Of a DNA stretch of 64,000 nt, positions 51,693 through 60,995 are shown in pieces. Position 1 is the stretch's first letter; each line of letters starts with the position of its first letter. A program made the translations under genes and the position numbers. Under the pieces are notes generated by a model. It saw only the letters and a list, made by a program, of their open reading frames with translations, did no database searches and was not told the DNA's origin. Source of the stretch: Streptomyces abyssalis (GTDB taxonomy: Bacteria; Actinomycetota; Actinomycetes; Streptomycetales; Streptomycetaceae); assembly GCF_001751365.1 (NCBI RefSeq), contig NZ_LJGT01000038.1, forward strand, positions 112,466 through 176,465, written 5' to 3'.

Positions 51693-52450
51693 ACGCGCCT
51701 CACCTGGGGACCCTTGCGCTCGATTGCTTCGGCGTCGTCGGCGCTGAGGCCGGTGTCGGTGATGAGCAGGTCGACGTCGTCGAGGCCGCCGAAGCGGGCG
51801 AAGTGCTCGCGTCCGTACTTGGTGGAGTCGGCGAGCAGCACGACCCGTCGCGCCGCTCCCATGACCGCGCGCTTGACCGCCGCCTCGGCGAGATCGGGGG
51901 TGGTGAGTCCGCCCTCCAGGGAGAAGCCGTTGGTGGCGAGGAAGAGCAGGTCGGCGTTGATCTCTCCGTACGTGCGCAGGGCCCATGCGTCGACCGCCGC
52001 GCGGGTGCGGTGGCGTACGCGCCCGCCGACGATGTGCAGGTCGATGCCCGGATGGTCGGCCAGCCGGGCGGCCAGCGGGAGGGCGTGGGTGACGACGGTG
52101 AGCGCCGCGTCGACGGGTACGGACGCGGCCAGGCGCCCGGTGGTGGATCCGGCGTCGAGGAGAACGCTGCCGTCGGAGGGCAGTTCGCCGAGGGCGGCCT
52201 GCGCGATGCGGTCCTTCTCGTCCGGGGCCGAGGCCTCGCGTTCGTTCAGATCGGGCTCGAAGTCGAGCCGGCCTGCCGGGATGGCGCCGCCGTGCACGCG
52301 CCGGATGACGCCGGCCCGGTCAAGAGCCTTCAGGTCGCGCCTGACGGTCTCGGCCGTGACCTGGAACTCCTGCGCGAGCGCGAGCACCTCCACACGGCCC
52401 CGCTCACGCGCGAGGTGGAGGATCTCCTGCTGGCGCTCCGGTGCGTACAT
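51689..52450 (-). CDS. fruR: DeoR-family regulator of the fructose operon
   Basis: 253 residues with N-terminal DeoR HTH (MYAPERQQEILHLARERGRVEVLALAQEFQVTAETVRRDL) and a C-terminal sugar-phosphate domain (SVLLDAGSTTGRLA, ADLLFLATNGFSLEGGLTTPD). First gene of fruR-fruK-fruA. Fructose-1-phosphate is the usual effector in this subfamily. Confidence 0.9.
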   Translation of the reverse strand: MYAPERQQEILHLARERGRVEVLALAQEFQVTAETVRRDLKALDRAGVIRRVHGGAIPAGRLDFEPDLNEREASAPDEKDRIAQAALGELPSDGSVLLDAGSTTGRLAASVPVDAALTVVTHALPLAARLADHPGIDLHIVGGRVRHRTRAAVDAWALRTYGEINADLLFLATNGFSLEGGLTTPDLAEAAVKRAVMGAARRVVLLADSTKYGREHFARFGGLDDVDLLITDTGLSADDAEAIERKGPQVRRV

Positions 52451-52490
52451 GTGACTTCAGTTCCGTTCCGCTGCCCGAACGTGTGACTTC
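52450..52490 (-). promoter_or_regulatory. Direct repeat at the fruR start, candidate operator
   Basis: TGTGACTTC occurs at 52450-52458 and 52482-52490, spaced 32 bp, close to three helical turns. The first copy overlaps the fruR start codon. DeoR proteins often bind direct repeats. No other gene is visible in 52451-52755. Confidence 0.4.
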
Positions 52491-52657
52491 GCGGGCACGT
52501 TACGAGCACATGCGCCGAAAGTAAACACACCTGGGCATGCGAACAGACACGTACGGACCTACGGAGTACGGACGTAGGGCTACGACGCGGCTACGGCGTA
52601 CGGACAGGCACTCGCCACGCGCGGACGCCCGGGCGCCAGGGGCCGGGGCAAGAGAAG

Positions 52658-52689
52658 AGTCCCGGCGCTCGGGGGAAGGCACCGGGACT
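52658..52689 (-). terminator. Terminator of hrdD
   Basis: AGTCCCGG and CCGGGACT form a perfect 8-bp stem around a 16-base loop, 67 bp after the hrdD stop in its direction of transcription. Confidence 0.7.
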
Positions 52690-52755
52690 CGTCCTGGGAG
52701 CGGCTCATCGAGCCGAGCCGCTGTTCACTCTGTGCGGTTGTCCTTCTGTCGCCCG

Positions 52756-53772
52756 TCAGGCGGCCGCGTCGAAGCCGGTGTCCGACGCGAGCTTCTTCAG
52801 CTCCAGCAGGGCGTGCTTCTCGATCTGCCGGATGCGCTCACGGGTCAGCCCGTGCTGCTTGCCCACCTCCGTGAGGGTCCGCTCCCGCCCGTCGACCATG
52901 CCGTAACGGGCCTTGATGATGGAGGCGGTGCGGGAGTCGAGACGGCCGATGAGCCCGTCCAGCTCCTCGCGGCGCAGCAGCGTCAGCACCGACTGCTCGG
53001 GCGACGCGGCGGAGGTGTCCTCCAGCAGGTCGCCGAACTGCGTCTCACCCTCCTCGTCGACGGACATGTTCAGGCTGACCGGGTCACGTGCCCAGTCCAG
53101 TACGTCGACGACGCGCTCGGGCGTGGAGCTCAGCTCGGCCGCGACCTCCTCGGGCTCCGGCTCGCGCCCGTGCTCCCTGTTGAACTCGCGCTGGACGCGC
53201 CGGATGCGCCCCAGCTCCTCGACAAGGTGCACGGGAAGCCGGATCGTCCGGGACTGGTCGGCGATGGAGCGCGTGATGGCCTGGCGGATCCACCACGTCG
53301 CGTACGTGGAGAACTTGAAGCCCTTGCGGTAGTCGAACTTCTCGACGGCACGGACCAGGCCGGCGTTGCCCTCCTGGATCAGGTCCAGCAGGGGCAGTCC
53401 GCTGCGCGGATACCGCCGGGCCACGGCCACGACGAGACGGAGGTTGGAACGGATGAAGACGTCCTTGGCGCGCTCCCCCTCGGCGACGATCGCTTCCAGC
53501 TCCTCGCGGGTCGCGGTCGCGCTCGCGGAGTCGCCGCTCAGCGGCTCCTCGTCCTTGTCCAGTATTCGCCGGGCGTATACCCCCGCCTCGATGGCGAGGG
53601 ACAGCTCCACTTCCTTTGCCGCGTCCAGCAGCGGTGTACGGGCGATCTCGTCGAGATACATGCCGACCAGGTCGCGGTCCGCGACTTCGCTGCCTGCGGC
53701 GCGAACACTGCTTGCCGTGTCAGTGGCACCGGTCGCGGCGGCCTGACGACGGGCGACGGCACGGGTTGCCAT
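52756..53772 (-). CDS. hrdD: Group 2 RNA polymerase sigma factor HrdD
   Basis: 338 residues with sigma regions 1.2 (DLVGMYLDEIARTPLL), 2 (FIRSNLRLVVAVARRYPRSGLPLLDLIQEGNAGLVRAVEKFDYRKG, then FSTYATWWIRQAITR), 3 and 4 (ERTLTEVGKQHGLTRERIRQIEKHALLELKKL). It lacks the long region 1.1 of the primary factor, so group 2. Neighbourhood and length match HrdD of S. coelicolor from memory. A consensus sigma-R promoter lies 86 bp upstream. Confidence 0.92.
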   Translation of the reverse strand: MATRAVARRQAAATGATDTASSVRAAGSEVADRDLVGMYLDEIARTPLLDAAKEVELSLAIEAGVYARRILDKDEEPLSGDSASATATREELEAIVAEGERAKDVFIRSNLRLVVAVARRYPRSGLPLLDLIQEGNAGLVRAVEKFDYRKGFKFSTYATWWIRQAITRSIADQSRTIRLPVHLVEELGRIRRVQREFNREHGREPEPEEVAAELSSTPERVVDVLDWARDPVSLNMSVDEEGETQFGDLLEDTSAASPEQSVLTLLRREELDGLIGRLDSRTASIIKARYGMVDGRERTLTEVGKQHGLTRERIRQIEKHALLELKKLASDTGFDAAA

Positions 53773-53857
53773 GCGTGCTCCCTTGCGAGTGGACTCAAAT
53801 CAATCTGGTCGGTGGCTTGGGTCGGGCACTGCCCGGGTGCCCCCATCCGTAGGAAAC

Positions 53858-53883
53858 AACGAGCGGAAACCGGACTTAATTCC
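53858..53883 (-). promoter_or_regulatory. Sigma-R type promoter of hrdD
   Basis: Read on the minus strand: GGAAT (53883-53879), an 18-bp spacer, then GTT (53860-53858), exactly the sigma-R consensus GGAAT-N18-GTT. Transcription would start about 80 bp before the hrdD ATG. hrdD is a known sigma-R (thiol-oxidative stress) target in S. coelicolor. Confidence 0.8.
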
Positions 53884-54577
53884 CAACCGCCGCGTCATTT
53901 TCCTGATCATGCAGTACCCTGTCCGGCCGCCAGGGAGCGGCCTGTGGCGGATGGGGGCCTTGGGGCACTGGTCGGAGCGGGTGCCGGGGGATGATCCGAA
54001 GGCGCCGCGTGGAGTCCGGGAGTCCGGGAGTCCGGGACTCCGTGGCCGATCCGTCGTCCGGGGCGAGGCCCGTGCTCCGGGATCCGGGATCCGTGCGGCG
54101 AGCCGTCCGCCGTCATCGGCACCGTTCGTCACGCCTGCCGGGCAAGCGTGACTGACCGCTCTCCCCCCTACAGACGGCCTTGAGGCGCGATTGGTTGCAC
54201 GTAGGGCCGGATTGCACGGAAAAAGGCGGCTCTCAGGCAGTTCGCGAGCCCCGCGGGTGCCGGACGCGGGACCTCAGGGCCCGATGCGGAAGCGGCGGGG
54301 CCGCATCCGGCCAATCTCCGACCGGGCCACGGAAACCGCGTCCCTGCCTGTCGGCCACCATTCGCATCACTCACACGGCCCACCTCGCCGCAAGACAGTC
54401 ACATCGCCCGCATCACTCGCACCACTCGCACCGACCGGGGCCGGCGTCACAGTGATTGACTGCCGAAGGACGGGGAAGTTGCGACTTCAACGACTCCCCG
54501 CGCTGAGGGACGTGTACAAACGCGTGCCGGTGGCACCGCAGCACAGAGAAACCGCAAGTCACTTGGACAGGAGTTCC
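53884..54577. other. Intergenic region between hrdD and wrbA
   Basis: No gene with coding bias is seen. It contains three exact AGTCCGGG tandem units (54013-54036) followed by ACTCCG, and two GGGATCC copies just after. A low-GC-skew stretch with CATCACTCGCACCACTCGCACC near 54410 precedes the wrbA leader, which has a GGACAGGAG site at 54565-54573. Confidence 0.5.
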
Positions 54578-55222
54578 ATGAGCACCCCGACTCCGGCCGA
54601 CGCCGCCTCTGCCCAGCTCAAGGTCGCCGTCATCTACTACTCCTCGACCGGCACCGTCGCCGCCCTCGCCAGGGAGATCGGCGAAGCCGCGGAGAAGGCG
54701 GGCGCCGAGGTCCGGCTGCGCCGCGCACCCGAACTGGCGCCGCAGTCCGCGATCGACTCCAACCCGGCGTGGGCCGAGAACCAGCAGGCCACCGCCGGGA
54801 CGGCCGAGGCCTCCCCCGACGACGTCGAGTGGGCCGACGCCGTACTCTTCGGTACGCCTACCCGCTTCGGAAACGTCTCGTCCCAGCTCAAGCAGGTGCT
54901 CGACCAGCTCGGCGGTCTGTGGGCGCAGGGGAGGCTGGCCGACAAGGTCTACAGCGGATTCACCTCTTCCGCCTCCCCGCACGGCGGCCAGGAGTCGACG
55001 CTGCTCGCCCTTTACAACACCTTCCACCACTTCGGCGGCATCGTCGTCGCCCCCGGATACACCGACCCGTCGAAGTTCGTGGACGGCAACCCGTACGGCA
55101 CCTCGCACACCGACGCCCACGGCGACAACCCGGTCGGCGATACCGCCCGTACGGCTGCGCGGGTGCAGACCGAACGCGTGGTCCGCATCGCCCGGGGACT
55201 GAAGGAGGGGCTCGCGGTCTGA
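54578..55222 (+). CDS. NAD(P)H:quinone oxidoreductase type IV, WrbA family
   Basis: 214 residues. The FMN phosphate loop is YYSSTGTVAALAREI and the flavin-ring loop GTPTRFGNVSSQLKQVLDQLGGLW; the C-terminal SPHGGQESTLLALYNTFHHFGG is typical of WrbA. It performs two-electron quinone reduction, protecting against redox cycling. A position next to hrdD and the dormancy-like island suggests a stress role (inference). Confidence 0.92.
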   Translation: MSTPTPADAASAQLKVAVIYYSSTGTVAALAREIGEAAEKAGAEVRLRRAPELAPQSAIDSNPAWAENQQATAGTAEASPDDVEWADAVLFGTPTRFGNVSSQLKQVLDQLGGLWAQGRLADKVYSGFTSSASPHGGQESTLLALYNTFHHFGGIVVAPGYTDPSKFVDGNPYGTSHTDAHGDNPVGDTARTAARVQTERVVRIARGLKEGLAV

Positions 55223-55525
55223 CCCGACCCGTGCGGGGCGGCGCGCCCCGCGCGGACCGCGCCAGCACCCGGACCGACCCGGCCCGCACCGGACCGAACC
55301 CGGCCCGAACCCCGCCCGCACCGGACCGAGCCCCGGCCCGCGCCCGGGGCCGCCCACGCTCCGCACGCCCACGCGTGAGGGGCACCCCGTCCGCCAGTGG
55401 TCTGGACCGATGAACATCAGCGCGGCGTCTGGCCCTCCATACGCCCCGCTGCAACGATGTGCGCTCCCGTATGCCTGTAGGCCCGTATGCCCGGCTCCAT
55501 GTGGCCCCCTGTGAGGAGCACTCGT
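55223..55525. other. Intergenic region with degenerate GC-rich repeats
   Basis: CCCGCACCGGACCGA occurs twice (about 55285-55299 and 55315-55329) inside a stretch of degenerate ACCGGACCGAACCCGGCCCG-like units (55265-55350). No gene is supported. GAGGAG lies before the glycosidase start. Confidence 0.5.
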
Positions 55526-57358
55526 ATGCAGCAGACGCCGCCACCGCAGTCCACCACCCGCAGACAGATCCTCGCCGGAGCAGCCGGAGCAGCCGGCATC
55601 GCGGCGGCCACCGCCCTCCCGTCCGGCACGGCGCACGCGGCCACGGCCGCCGACGACGCGCGTACGCGGCGGGCCGCCCGCGCCCTGCTGGGGCGCATGT
55701 CGCTGAAGGAGAAGATCGGGCAGCTCTTCGTCGTCGAGGTCTACGGGAAGTCGGCGGATTCCGCGCACGACAAGAACAAGGAGCTGTACGGGGTCTCGAC
55801 GCCGGCGGAGGTCGTCGCCAAGTACCGCCCGGGCGGCGTCATCTACTTCGACGCACGCCGCGGCCCCGACAACCTCCAGCAGCCCCGCCAGATCGCCGGG
55901 CTCTCCAACGGCCTTCAGCGCGCCGCCCTCCGCACCGGCGCCCGCATTCCCCTCCTGGTCTCCATCGACCAGGAGGGCGGCAGCGTCGTCTACCGCATGC
56001 TGGAGCCGGCCACGCAGCTGCCGGGCAACATGGCGCTGGCAGCGGCCCGTTCACGCGGCGACGTCCGCCGCTCGTCCGAGATCATCGGAACCGAGCTGGC
56101 CGCGATGGGCATCAACCAGAACTACGCGCCCGTCGCCGACGTCAACATCAACCCGGACAACCCGATCATCGGCGTCCGCTCCTTCGGCTCCGACCCGGCC
56201 CTCTGCTCGGACCTGGTCGCCGCGTCCGTGCGCGGCTACCACCGCGGCGAAGTGTCCAGCGCCGCCAAGCACTTCCCCGGTCACGGCGACACCGACGTCG
56301 ACAGCCACACGGGCCTTCCCGTGATCAAGCACACGCGCGAAGAGCTGGAGAAGATCGACCTGCCGCCCTTCCGCGCCGCCATCGCCCGCGGCGTCGACAC
56401 GATCATGACGGCCCACATCGTCGTCCCCTCCCTGGACTCCAGCGGCGTCCCGGCCACCATGTCGAAGCCCATCGTGACGGGGCTGCTGCGCGAGGAGCTC
56501 GGCTTCCGCGGCCTGATCGTCACCGACGCCCTGGACATGGGCGGCGCGACCGAGGACTTCCCGCCGGACGTCGCCCCCGTACGGGCCCTGAAAGCAGGCT
56601 GCGACCAGCTCGTGCTCGCGCCGAAGGCGGACACGGCGCACGCCGCCGTGCTCAAGGCCGTCGAGAGCGGCGACGTGCCGGAGGACCGGGTCGACGCGTC
56701 GGTGCTCCGCATCCTCGAACACAAGCTGCGCGGCGGCCTCTTCCCGCGTCCGTACGTCGACGAGGACCGGGCCGCCCGCGTCGTCGGCAGCCGGCGTCAC
56801 ATCGCGGACGCCGCCCGCATCACCGACCGCACGGTCACGCTCGTACGCAACGAAGGCGGCACGCTGCCCCTCTCCCCGGGAGCCCGTACCGTGCTCGTCA
56901 CCGGCTGGGACACCGACAGGGTCGGCATCCTCGCCCGTACGGTCGGCGAGCGGTCCGGCCAGGAGGCCACCGCGCTGGCGACCGGCGCGACGCCCGGCGC
57001 GACGCAGATCGAGGACGCCGTCACCGCAGCCGGCGACCACGACGTGACGGTCGTGCTGACCAACGCCGCCGCGTCCGCCAAGGACAAGGGCGCCGCCCAG
57101 GCCGATCTGGTCAAGGCGCTGGTGAAGACCGGCAAGCCGGTCGTGGCGGTCGCGGTGCGCAACGCCTACGACATCCGCCGCTTCCCCGGCGTGCCGGCCT
57201 GCCTCGCCACGTTCTCGTACGGGAAGCCGTCGCTGGACTCCGTCGTACGCGCGCTGTACGGGGACGTGAACCCGAGCGGCAAGCTGCCGGTCAGCATCCC
57301 GGCCCTCGACGAGGACGAGGGGACGCTCTACGAATTCGGGCACGGGCTCAGCTACTGA
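55526..57358 (+). CDS. Exported family 3 glycoside hydrolase, beta-N-acetylglucosaminidase (NagZ) type
   Basis: 610 residues. A Tat-like signal (TTRRQILAGAAGAAGIAAATALP, cleaved near AHA-AT) comes first. The GH3 barrel holds the NagZ-type His/Asp dyad in KHFPGHGDTDVDSH (about 247-260) and the nucleophile Asp in VTDALDMGG (about 331-339). A C-terminal GH3_C domain (~390-600) is present, unlike short NagZ. It likely removes GlcNAc from muropeptides or chitin oligosaccharides outside the cell. ATG 55526 has GAGGAG before it. Confidence 0.9.
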   Translation: MQQTPPPQSTTRRQILAGAAGAAGIAAATALPSGTAHAATAADDARTRRAARALLGRMSLKEKIGQLFVVEVYGKSADSAHDKNKELYGVSTPAEVVAKYRPGGVIYFDARRGPDNLQQPRQIAGLSNGLQRAALRTGARIPLLVSIDQEGGSVVYRMLEPATQLPGNMALAAARSRGDVRRSSEIIGTELAAMGINQNYAPVADVNINPDNPIIGVRSFGSDPALCSDLVAASVRGYHRGEVSSAAKHFPGHGDTDVDSHTGLPVIKHTREELEKIDLPPFRAAIARGVDTIMTAHIVVPSLDSSGVPATMSKPIVTGLLREELGFRGLIVTDALDMGGATEDFPPDVAPVRALKAGCDQLVLAPKADTAHAAVLKAVESGDVPEDRVDASVLRILEHKLRGGLFPRPYVDEDRAARVVGSRRHIADAARITDRTVTLVRNEGGTLPLSPGARTVLVTGWDTDRVGILARTVGERSGQEATALATGATPGATQIEDAVTAAGDHDVTVVLTNAAASAKDKGAAQADLVKALVKTGKPVVAVAVRNAYDIRRFPGVPACLATFSYGKPSLDSVVRALYGDVNPSGKLPVSIPALDEDEGTLYEFGHGLSY

Positions 57359-57415
57359 CAGGGCCCGGCCGCGTGGCGGCCGACGCGCCCGGCCGCGGAG
57401 AGCCGGCCGGTCGGC

Positions 57416-57462
57416 AGCGCCCCGTCCACCGGAACCGGAGCCCTTCCGGTGGACGGGGCGCT
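57416..57462 (+). terminator. 19-bp perfect stem terminator
   Basis: AGCGCCCCGTCCACCGGAA (57416-57434) pairs perfectly with the segment 57444-57462 around a 9-base loop. It follows the glycosidase gene by 58 bp. Very stable; acts as a terminator without a T-run. Confidence 0.85.
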
Positions 57463-57515
57463 GTGCTGTGCGCACGACGTTCTGTGCGCACCACCGGCCG
57501 CTCTCCCGTCACAAG

Positions 57516-57529
57516 GGGACGTTCGGCCC
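57516..57529. promoter_or_regulatory. DosR/OsdR-like box upstream of the nitroreductase gene
   Basis: GGGACGTTCGGCCC has 9 of 10 bases of the DosR half-site pattern GGGAC-N4-GTCCC, and differs at one base from a second copy at 59518. It lies about 160 bp before the Acg-like gene. Confidence 0.55.
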
Positions 57530-57690
57530 TTCATCGGGACCTCCCGGGCCCTCGGCGCCGTCCCGCGCCGGCAGGAGGCTGGCGGGTGAGAACGCGCACG
57601 CGGCCCGGACCGGTGCCCGGCGCCGGGGTCCGGAGCCGCGACCGGCGGCTCATGCCAGTAACGCCGAGGAGAGAAGCACAGGGAGAGCTC

Positions 57691-58743
57691 ATGCCTTCCA
57701 CCTCATTCGCACGCGGCGAGGTGGTCGAGAGCCTTGTCCGCGACGCATGCATGGCGCCGTCGATGCACAATGCGCAGCCGTGGACCTTCCGCTACAGCCG
57801 CCGCAGTGAGGCCCTGACGCTGCGCATGGACGCGGAGCGCGCCATGCCGCTCGCCGATCCGCAGCTGCGTGCGCTGCACCTGGGCTGCGGGGCGGCCCTG
57901 TTCAATCTGCGGGTCGCGGCGCAGAACGCCGGATTCCGTCCCGTCGTCACGCTGCTGCCCGACCCGGACGACCGGCAGACCCTGGCGGCCCTGTCGCTGC
58001 GGGAGACGGCCGGGGCGCTCGACCCGGACCTGCCGCTCCTGTACACGGCGATCGCGGAGCGGCGCACGAGTCGCTACCCCTTCGCGGAACGTCCGATACC
58101 GGCCGCGCTGGCGAAGGTGCTGGTGGAGCAGGCGCGCGCCGAGGGTGCGGTGCTGGAGTTCCTCTCCGGCTGGCACCTGTCGCTCGTGCTCGACGTCATC
58201 GAGGAGGCGGAGCTGAGCTCGGCGCGCACCGGCGACCCCGACGAGCAGAGGTGGGTGCGTACGGGCGTGAAGCTCTCGGACGCGGTCGCGGACGGCGTGC
58301 CGGAGTACAGGTTCGGCCCCCGCAAGGGAGACGGCAGGGCGCCGGTGCGGGACTTCGCCCGCGGAAGGAGTGACTCCGGCCCGGGTTCTGATCCCGGTTC
58401 CGGCATGGGTTCCGGTCCGGGGCAGGATCCGGGCTCCGGCCCCGGTACGGCTGAATTCGAGCACATGCCGCATCTCGGGCTGCTGTGCACCGAGCACGAC
58501 CATCCGGCCGACTGGCTGGTGGCGGGGCAGGCCATGGAGCGGATGCTCCTGATGGCCACGCGGGAGGGACTGGCGACCTCACTGGCCACGCAGGCGCTGG
58601 AGCGCTCCGAGCTGCGATGGCTGCTGCGCGATCCGGTGTGGGGCGCGGGCCCCGTGCAGATGGTGGTCCGCCTGGGGTTCGGATCGCTGGGGCGGTCGAC
58701 GCCGCGCCGCCCGGTGGGGGAAGTGCTCGAGTTCGTCCCGTGA
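57691..58743 (+). CDS. Acg-like nitroreductase family protein
   Basis: 350 residues. The opening VRDACMAPSMHNAQPWTFRY and AERRTSRYPFAERP match the Acg subfamily (Rv2032, Rv3131), double-domain flavin proteins of the mycobacterial DosR regulon that may sequester FMN. A Gly/Ser/Pro/Asp linker (GPGSDPGSGMGSGPGQDPGS) interrupts the second half near residue 235. AGGGAG lies before the ATG. Its neighbours are other DosR-regulon-type genes. Confidence 0.85.
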   Translation: MPSTSFARGEVVESLVRDACMAPSMHNAQPWTFRYSRRSEALTLRMDAERAMPLADPQLRALHLGCGAALFNLRVAAQNAGFRPVVTLLPDPDDRQTLAALSLRETAGALDPDLPLLYTAIAERRTSRYPFAERPIPAALAKVLVEQARAEGAVLEFLSGWHLSLVLDVIEEAELSSARTGDPDEQRWVRTGVKLSDAVADGVPEYRFGPRKGDGRAPVRDFARGRSDSGPGSDPGSGMGSGPGQDPGSGPGTAEFEHMPHLGLLCTEHDHPADWLVAGQAMERMLLMATREGLATSLATQALERSELRWLLRDPVWGAGPVQMVVRLGFGSLGRSTPRRPVGEVLEFVP

Positions 58744-58828
58744 CTCGGGTCCGTCCCGTGACTCAAGTCCGTGTCGAGGGGACTCGGCTCCGTTCCGAGG
58801 GGAATCCGGGGCTCGGCCGGACCCGGCG

Positions 58829-59395
58829 CTAGTCCCGTTTGCTCCATCTCGGACCGACCGTGGCCCACTCCCGTTCCCAGTCCTTGTCGCGTCCGGCGTC
58901 CAGCCTGCGCCGCACCACCCACGCGCCGCTTCCCACGAGGAAGCAGGTCCCCACCGCGACGGCGCCTCCCGCGGCGCCGCTCTCGACGCTCACCTCGGTC
59001 GCGTCGGGCGGCGGCTGGTGCGGCATGCCCCGCCCGTCCAGCCACAGCTGGACGCGTGTGCCCTCCGGCGTGCCCGTCTCGACCGGCGCCCGGCCGGACC
59101 GCGAGCGGCCGTCCGCGGTCTCCCAGCTGACCTCGGTGAGCACCGTCGGGTCGTCGGAGACGGTCGAGACGCCGTCCGTCGTGGGCGCGTCCTCACGCAG
59201 TACGGCGGACGTCCGGTGGAGGCCCGGCTGGTCGCGGAGGTTGCCCGCGACGGCGTCCGAGGCCAGCGCACCCGTGAGCGGCGCGGTCACCGCCATGATC
59301 AGCCCGGCGGCCAGCCCCGCCCACGCCTCGGCACGGTCGGAGCGGCGCTTGAGCGGGTTGTTCCGCCAGCGCCACAGCCATCTCCTCGTCCTCAT
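58829..59395 (-). CDS. Rv1733c-like membrane protein
   Basis: 188 residues with two membrane segments (about 28-50 [21 protein letters not shown] and 148-168 [19 protein letters not shown]) bracketing an extracytoplasmic domain. [18 protein letters not shown] at the N-terminus is characteristic of the Rv1733c family, again part of the DosR regulon. Function unknown. It ends about 85 bp from the Acg-like gene and is divergent from the response regulator, sharing a promoter region with a DosR-like box. Confidence 0.85.
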   Translation of the reverse strand: MRTRRWLWRWRNNPLKRRSDRAEAWAGLAAGLIMAVTAPLTGALASDAVAGNLRDQPGLHRTSAVLREDAPTTDGVSTVSDDPTVLTEVSWETADGRSRSGRAPVETGTPEGTRVQLWLDGRGMPHQPPPDATEVSVESGAAGGAVAVGTCFLVGSGAWVVRRRLDAGRDKDWEREWATVGPRWSKRD

Positions 59396-59517
59396 GTGCC
59401 GACTCCCCTCACGACGGCAGACCGGACACGTGAGCGAGGTGACCGGCGGGCCGCCCGCTAAGGGGGCCGGAAGGTCCACCGATGGTGGTACGAGTGGCCC
59501 CCTCCGCTGCCCGCCTG

Positions 59518-59531
59518 GGGCCGTTCGGCCC
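59518..59531. promoter_or_regulatory. DosR/OsdR-like box between the Rv1733c-like and regulator genes
   Basis: GGGCCGTTCGGCCC is a palindrome apart from its centre and matches the sites at 57516 (13 of 14) and 62903. It is 67 bp before the response regulator ATG and 123 bp before the divergent membrane protein. Confidence 0.58.
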
Positions 59532-59597
59532 TATTCGGGCGGTGCCCGGCGGGGCGAGGATGCGGGCAGCACCCGTTGCGAGGGGAAGCAGTGCGAC

Positions 59598-60302
59598 ATG
59601 AGCGAACTGCGGACGTACTCCGAGCAGAACCCCATCAGGGTCCTGCTGCTCGATGACCACGAGGTGGTACGGCGCGGCGTGCACGACCTGCTGGAGGCGG
59701 AGTCCGACATCGACGTGATCGGCGAGGCGGCCACCGCCGAGCAGGCGCTGGCCCGCGGGCCCGCGCTCCGTCCGCACGTCGCAGTCCTGGACGTGCGGCT
59801 GCCGGACGGCGACGGCGTGACCGTCTGCCGTGAGCTGCGCTCCCGCATGCCGGAACTGGCGTGCCTGATGCTGACGTCCTTCGACGACGACGAGGCACTG
59901 CTGGACGCGATCATGGCCGGCGCCTCGGGTTATGTCCTGAAGCAGATCAAAGGCTCGGACCTGGTCTCGGCCGTACGCACGGTCGCGGCGGGCCAGTCCA
60001 TGCTCGACCCGGCGACCACGGCCCGGCTCATGGGCAGCCTGCGCGGCCCGGACGCCCGCGAGGAGGACGGCAAGGACGACGCCTTCGCGGGCCTGTCGCC
60101 GCGCGAGCGGGACATCCTCGACCTCATCGGGGAGGGGATGACGAACCAGGAGATCGGCAACCGGCTGTTCCTGTCGGAGAAGACGGTGAAGAACCACATC
60201 TCGCGGCTCCTGGCCAAGCTCGGCGTGGAGCGGCGCGTTCAGGCCGCCGTGCTCGCGACGCAGGCGCACGCGCAGGAGCGCAACGGACACCGCCGCCACT
60301 GA
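59598..60302 (+). CDS. NarL/DevR-type response regulator
   Basis: 234 residues. The receiver domain has the acidic pair DD (19-20), phospho-acceptor Asp65 ([14 protein letters not shown]) and Lys in YVLKQIKG; the C-terminal LuxR-type [47 protein letters not shown] is nearly that of M. tuberculosis DosR. It should be phosphorylated by the kinase at 60991-62838 and control the surrounding genes. AGGGGAAG lies upstream of ATG 59598. Confidence 0.92.
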   Translation: MSELRTYSEQNPIRVLLLDDHEVVRRGVHDLLEAESDIDVIGEAATAEQALARGPALRPHVAVLDVRLPDGDGVTVCRELRSRMPELACLMLTSFDDDEALLDAIMAGASGYVLKQIKGSDLVSAVRTVAAGQSMLDPATTARLMGSLRGPDAREEDGKDDAFAGLSPRERDILDLIGEGMTNQEIGNRLFLSEKTVKNHISRLLAKLGVERRVQAAVLATQAHAQERNGHRRH

Positions 60303-60995
60303 CGGGCCCGGCGCCGCGGGGGGCGGCCCGGGCGCCGCCGGGCGCCGCCTGGTGCCGCGGGCGCCGCCTGGCGCCGCCGATGCCGCCCCACCGGCCGGTG
60401 GGCCGAGCCCGCAGACCGCCGCCCCGGGCACCCGGCCCGCCCGCGCCCGCCCGACGGCCCGCCGCCGAGGAGCGCCGCTCTCCCCCGTAGCCCACAGTCC
60501 CCGCCCGGTCGCCCGGCTCCCCCGGCCAGTGGGGGCGAAACCGCAGACTGCCCCCGGGCACCGGCCCGCCCAACGCTCAACCGCCGAGGAGCCCCGCTCA
60601 GCCTCGCAGCTCACAGTCACCCCGCCCGGTCGCCCGGCTCGCCGGCTCCGCCGGCCGCTCACGTCTCCCGGGGGCGCTGCCCCATCGGCCGGGGGCCAGG
60701 CCACCGACTACCCCTCCCGGCACCCGGCCGCCCGCGCCCCGCCCGACGCTGAGCCCGACGGGCTCGGCACATGCAGGCGGGCCGTGCTCGCGACGCAGGC
60801 GCACGCGCAGGAGCGGAACGGACACCGCCGCCATTGATGGCCCCAGCGCCCGAGGGGCCCGGGCGCCGCCGGGTGCCGCTTGGTGCCGCGGGCGCCGCCC
60901 CACCGGCCGGTGGGCCGAGCCCGCAGACCGCCGCCCCGGGCACCCGGCCCGCCCGCGCCCGCCCGACGGCCCGCCGCCGAGGAGCCGCGCTCAGC
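60246..60995. repeat. Tandem duplication of the convergent regulator/kinase junction
   Basis: The last 53 bp of the regulator gene (from GTGCTCGCGACGCAGGCGC) recur at 60784-60837 with only two or three changes, still encoding [16 protein letters not shown] and a stop. The following spacer, with CACCGGCCGGTGGGCCGAGC, recurs 512 bp further on. Two shorter, decayed copies of the spacer (about 60527-60605 and 60693-60770) lie between. The last copy runs into the kinase stop codon. Confidence 0.85.
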
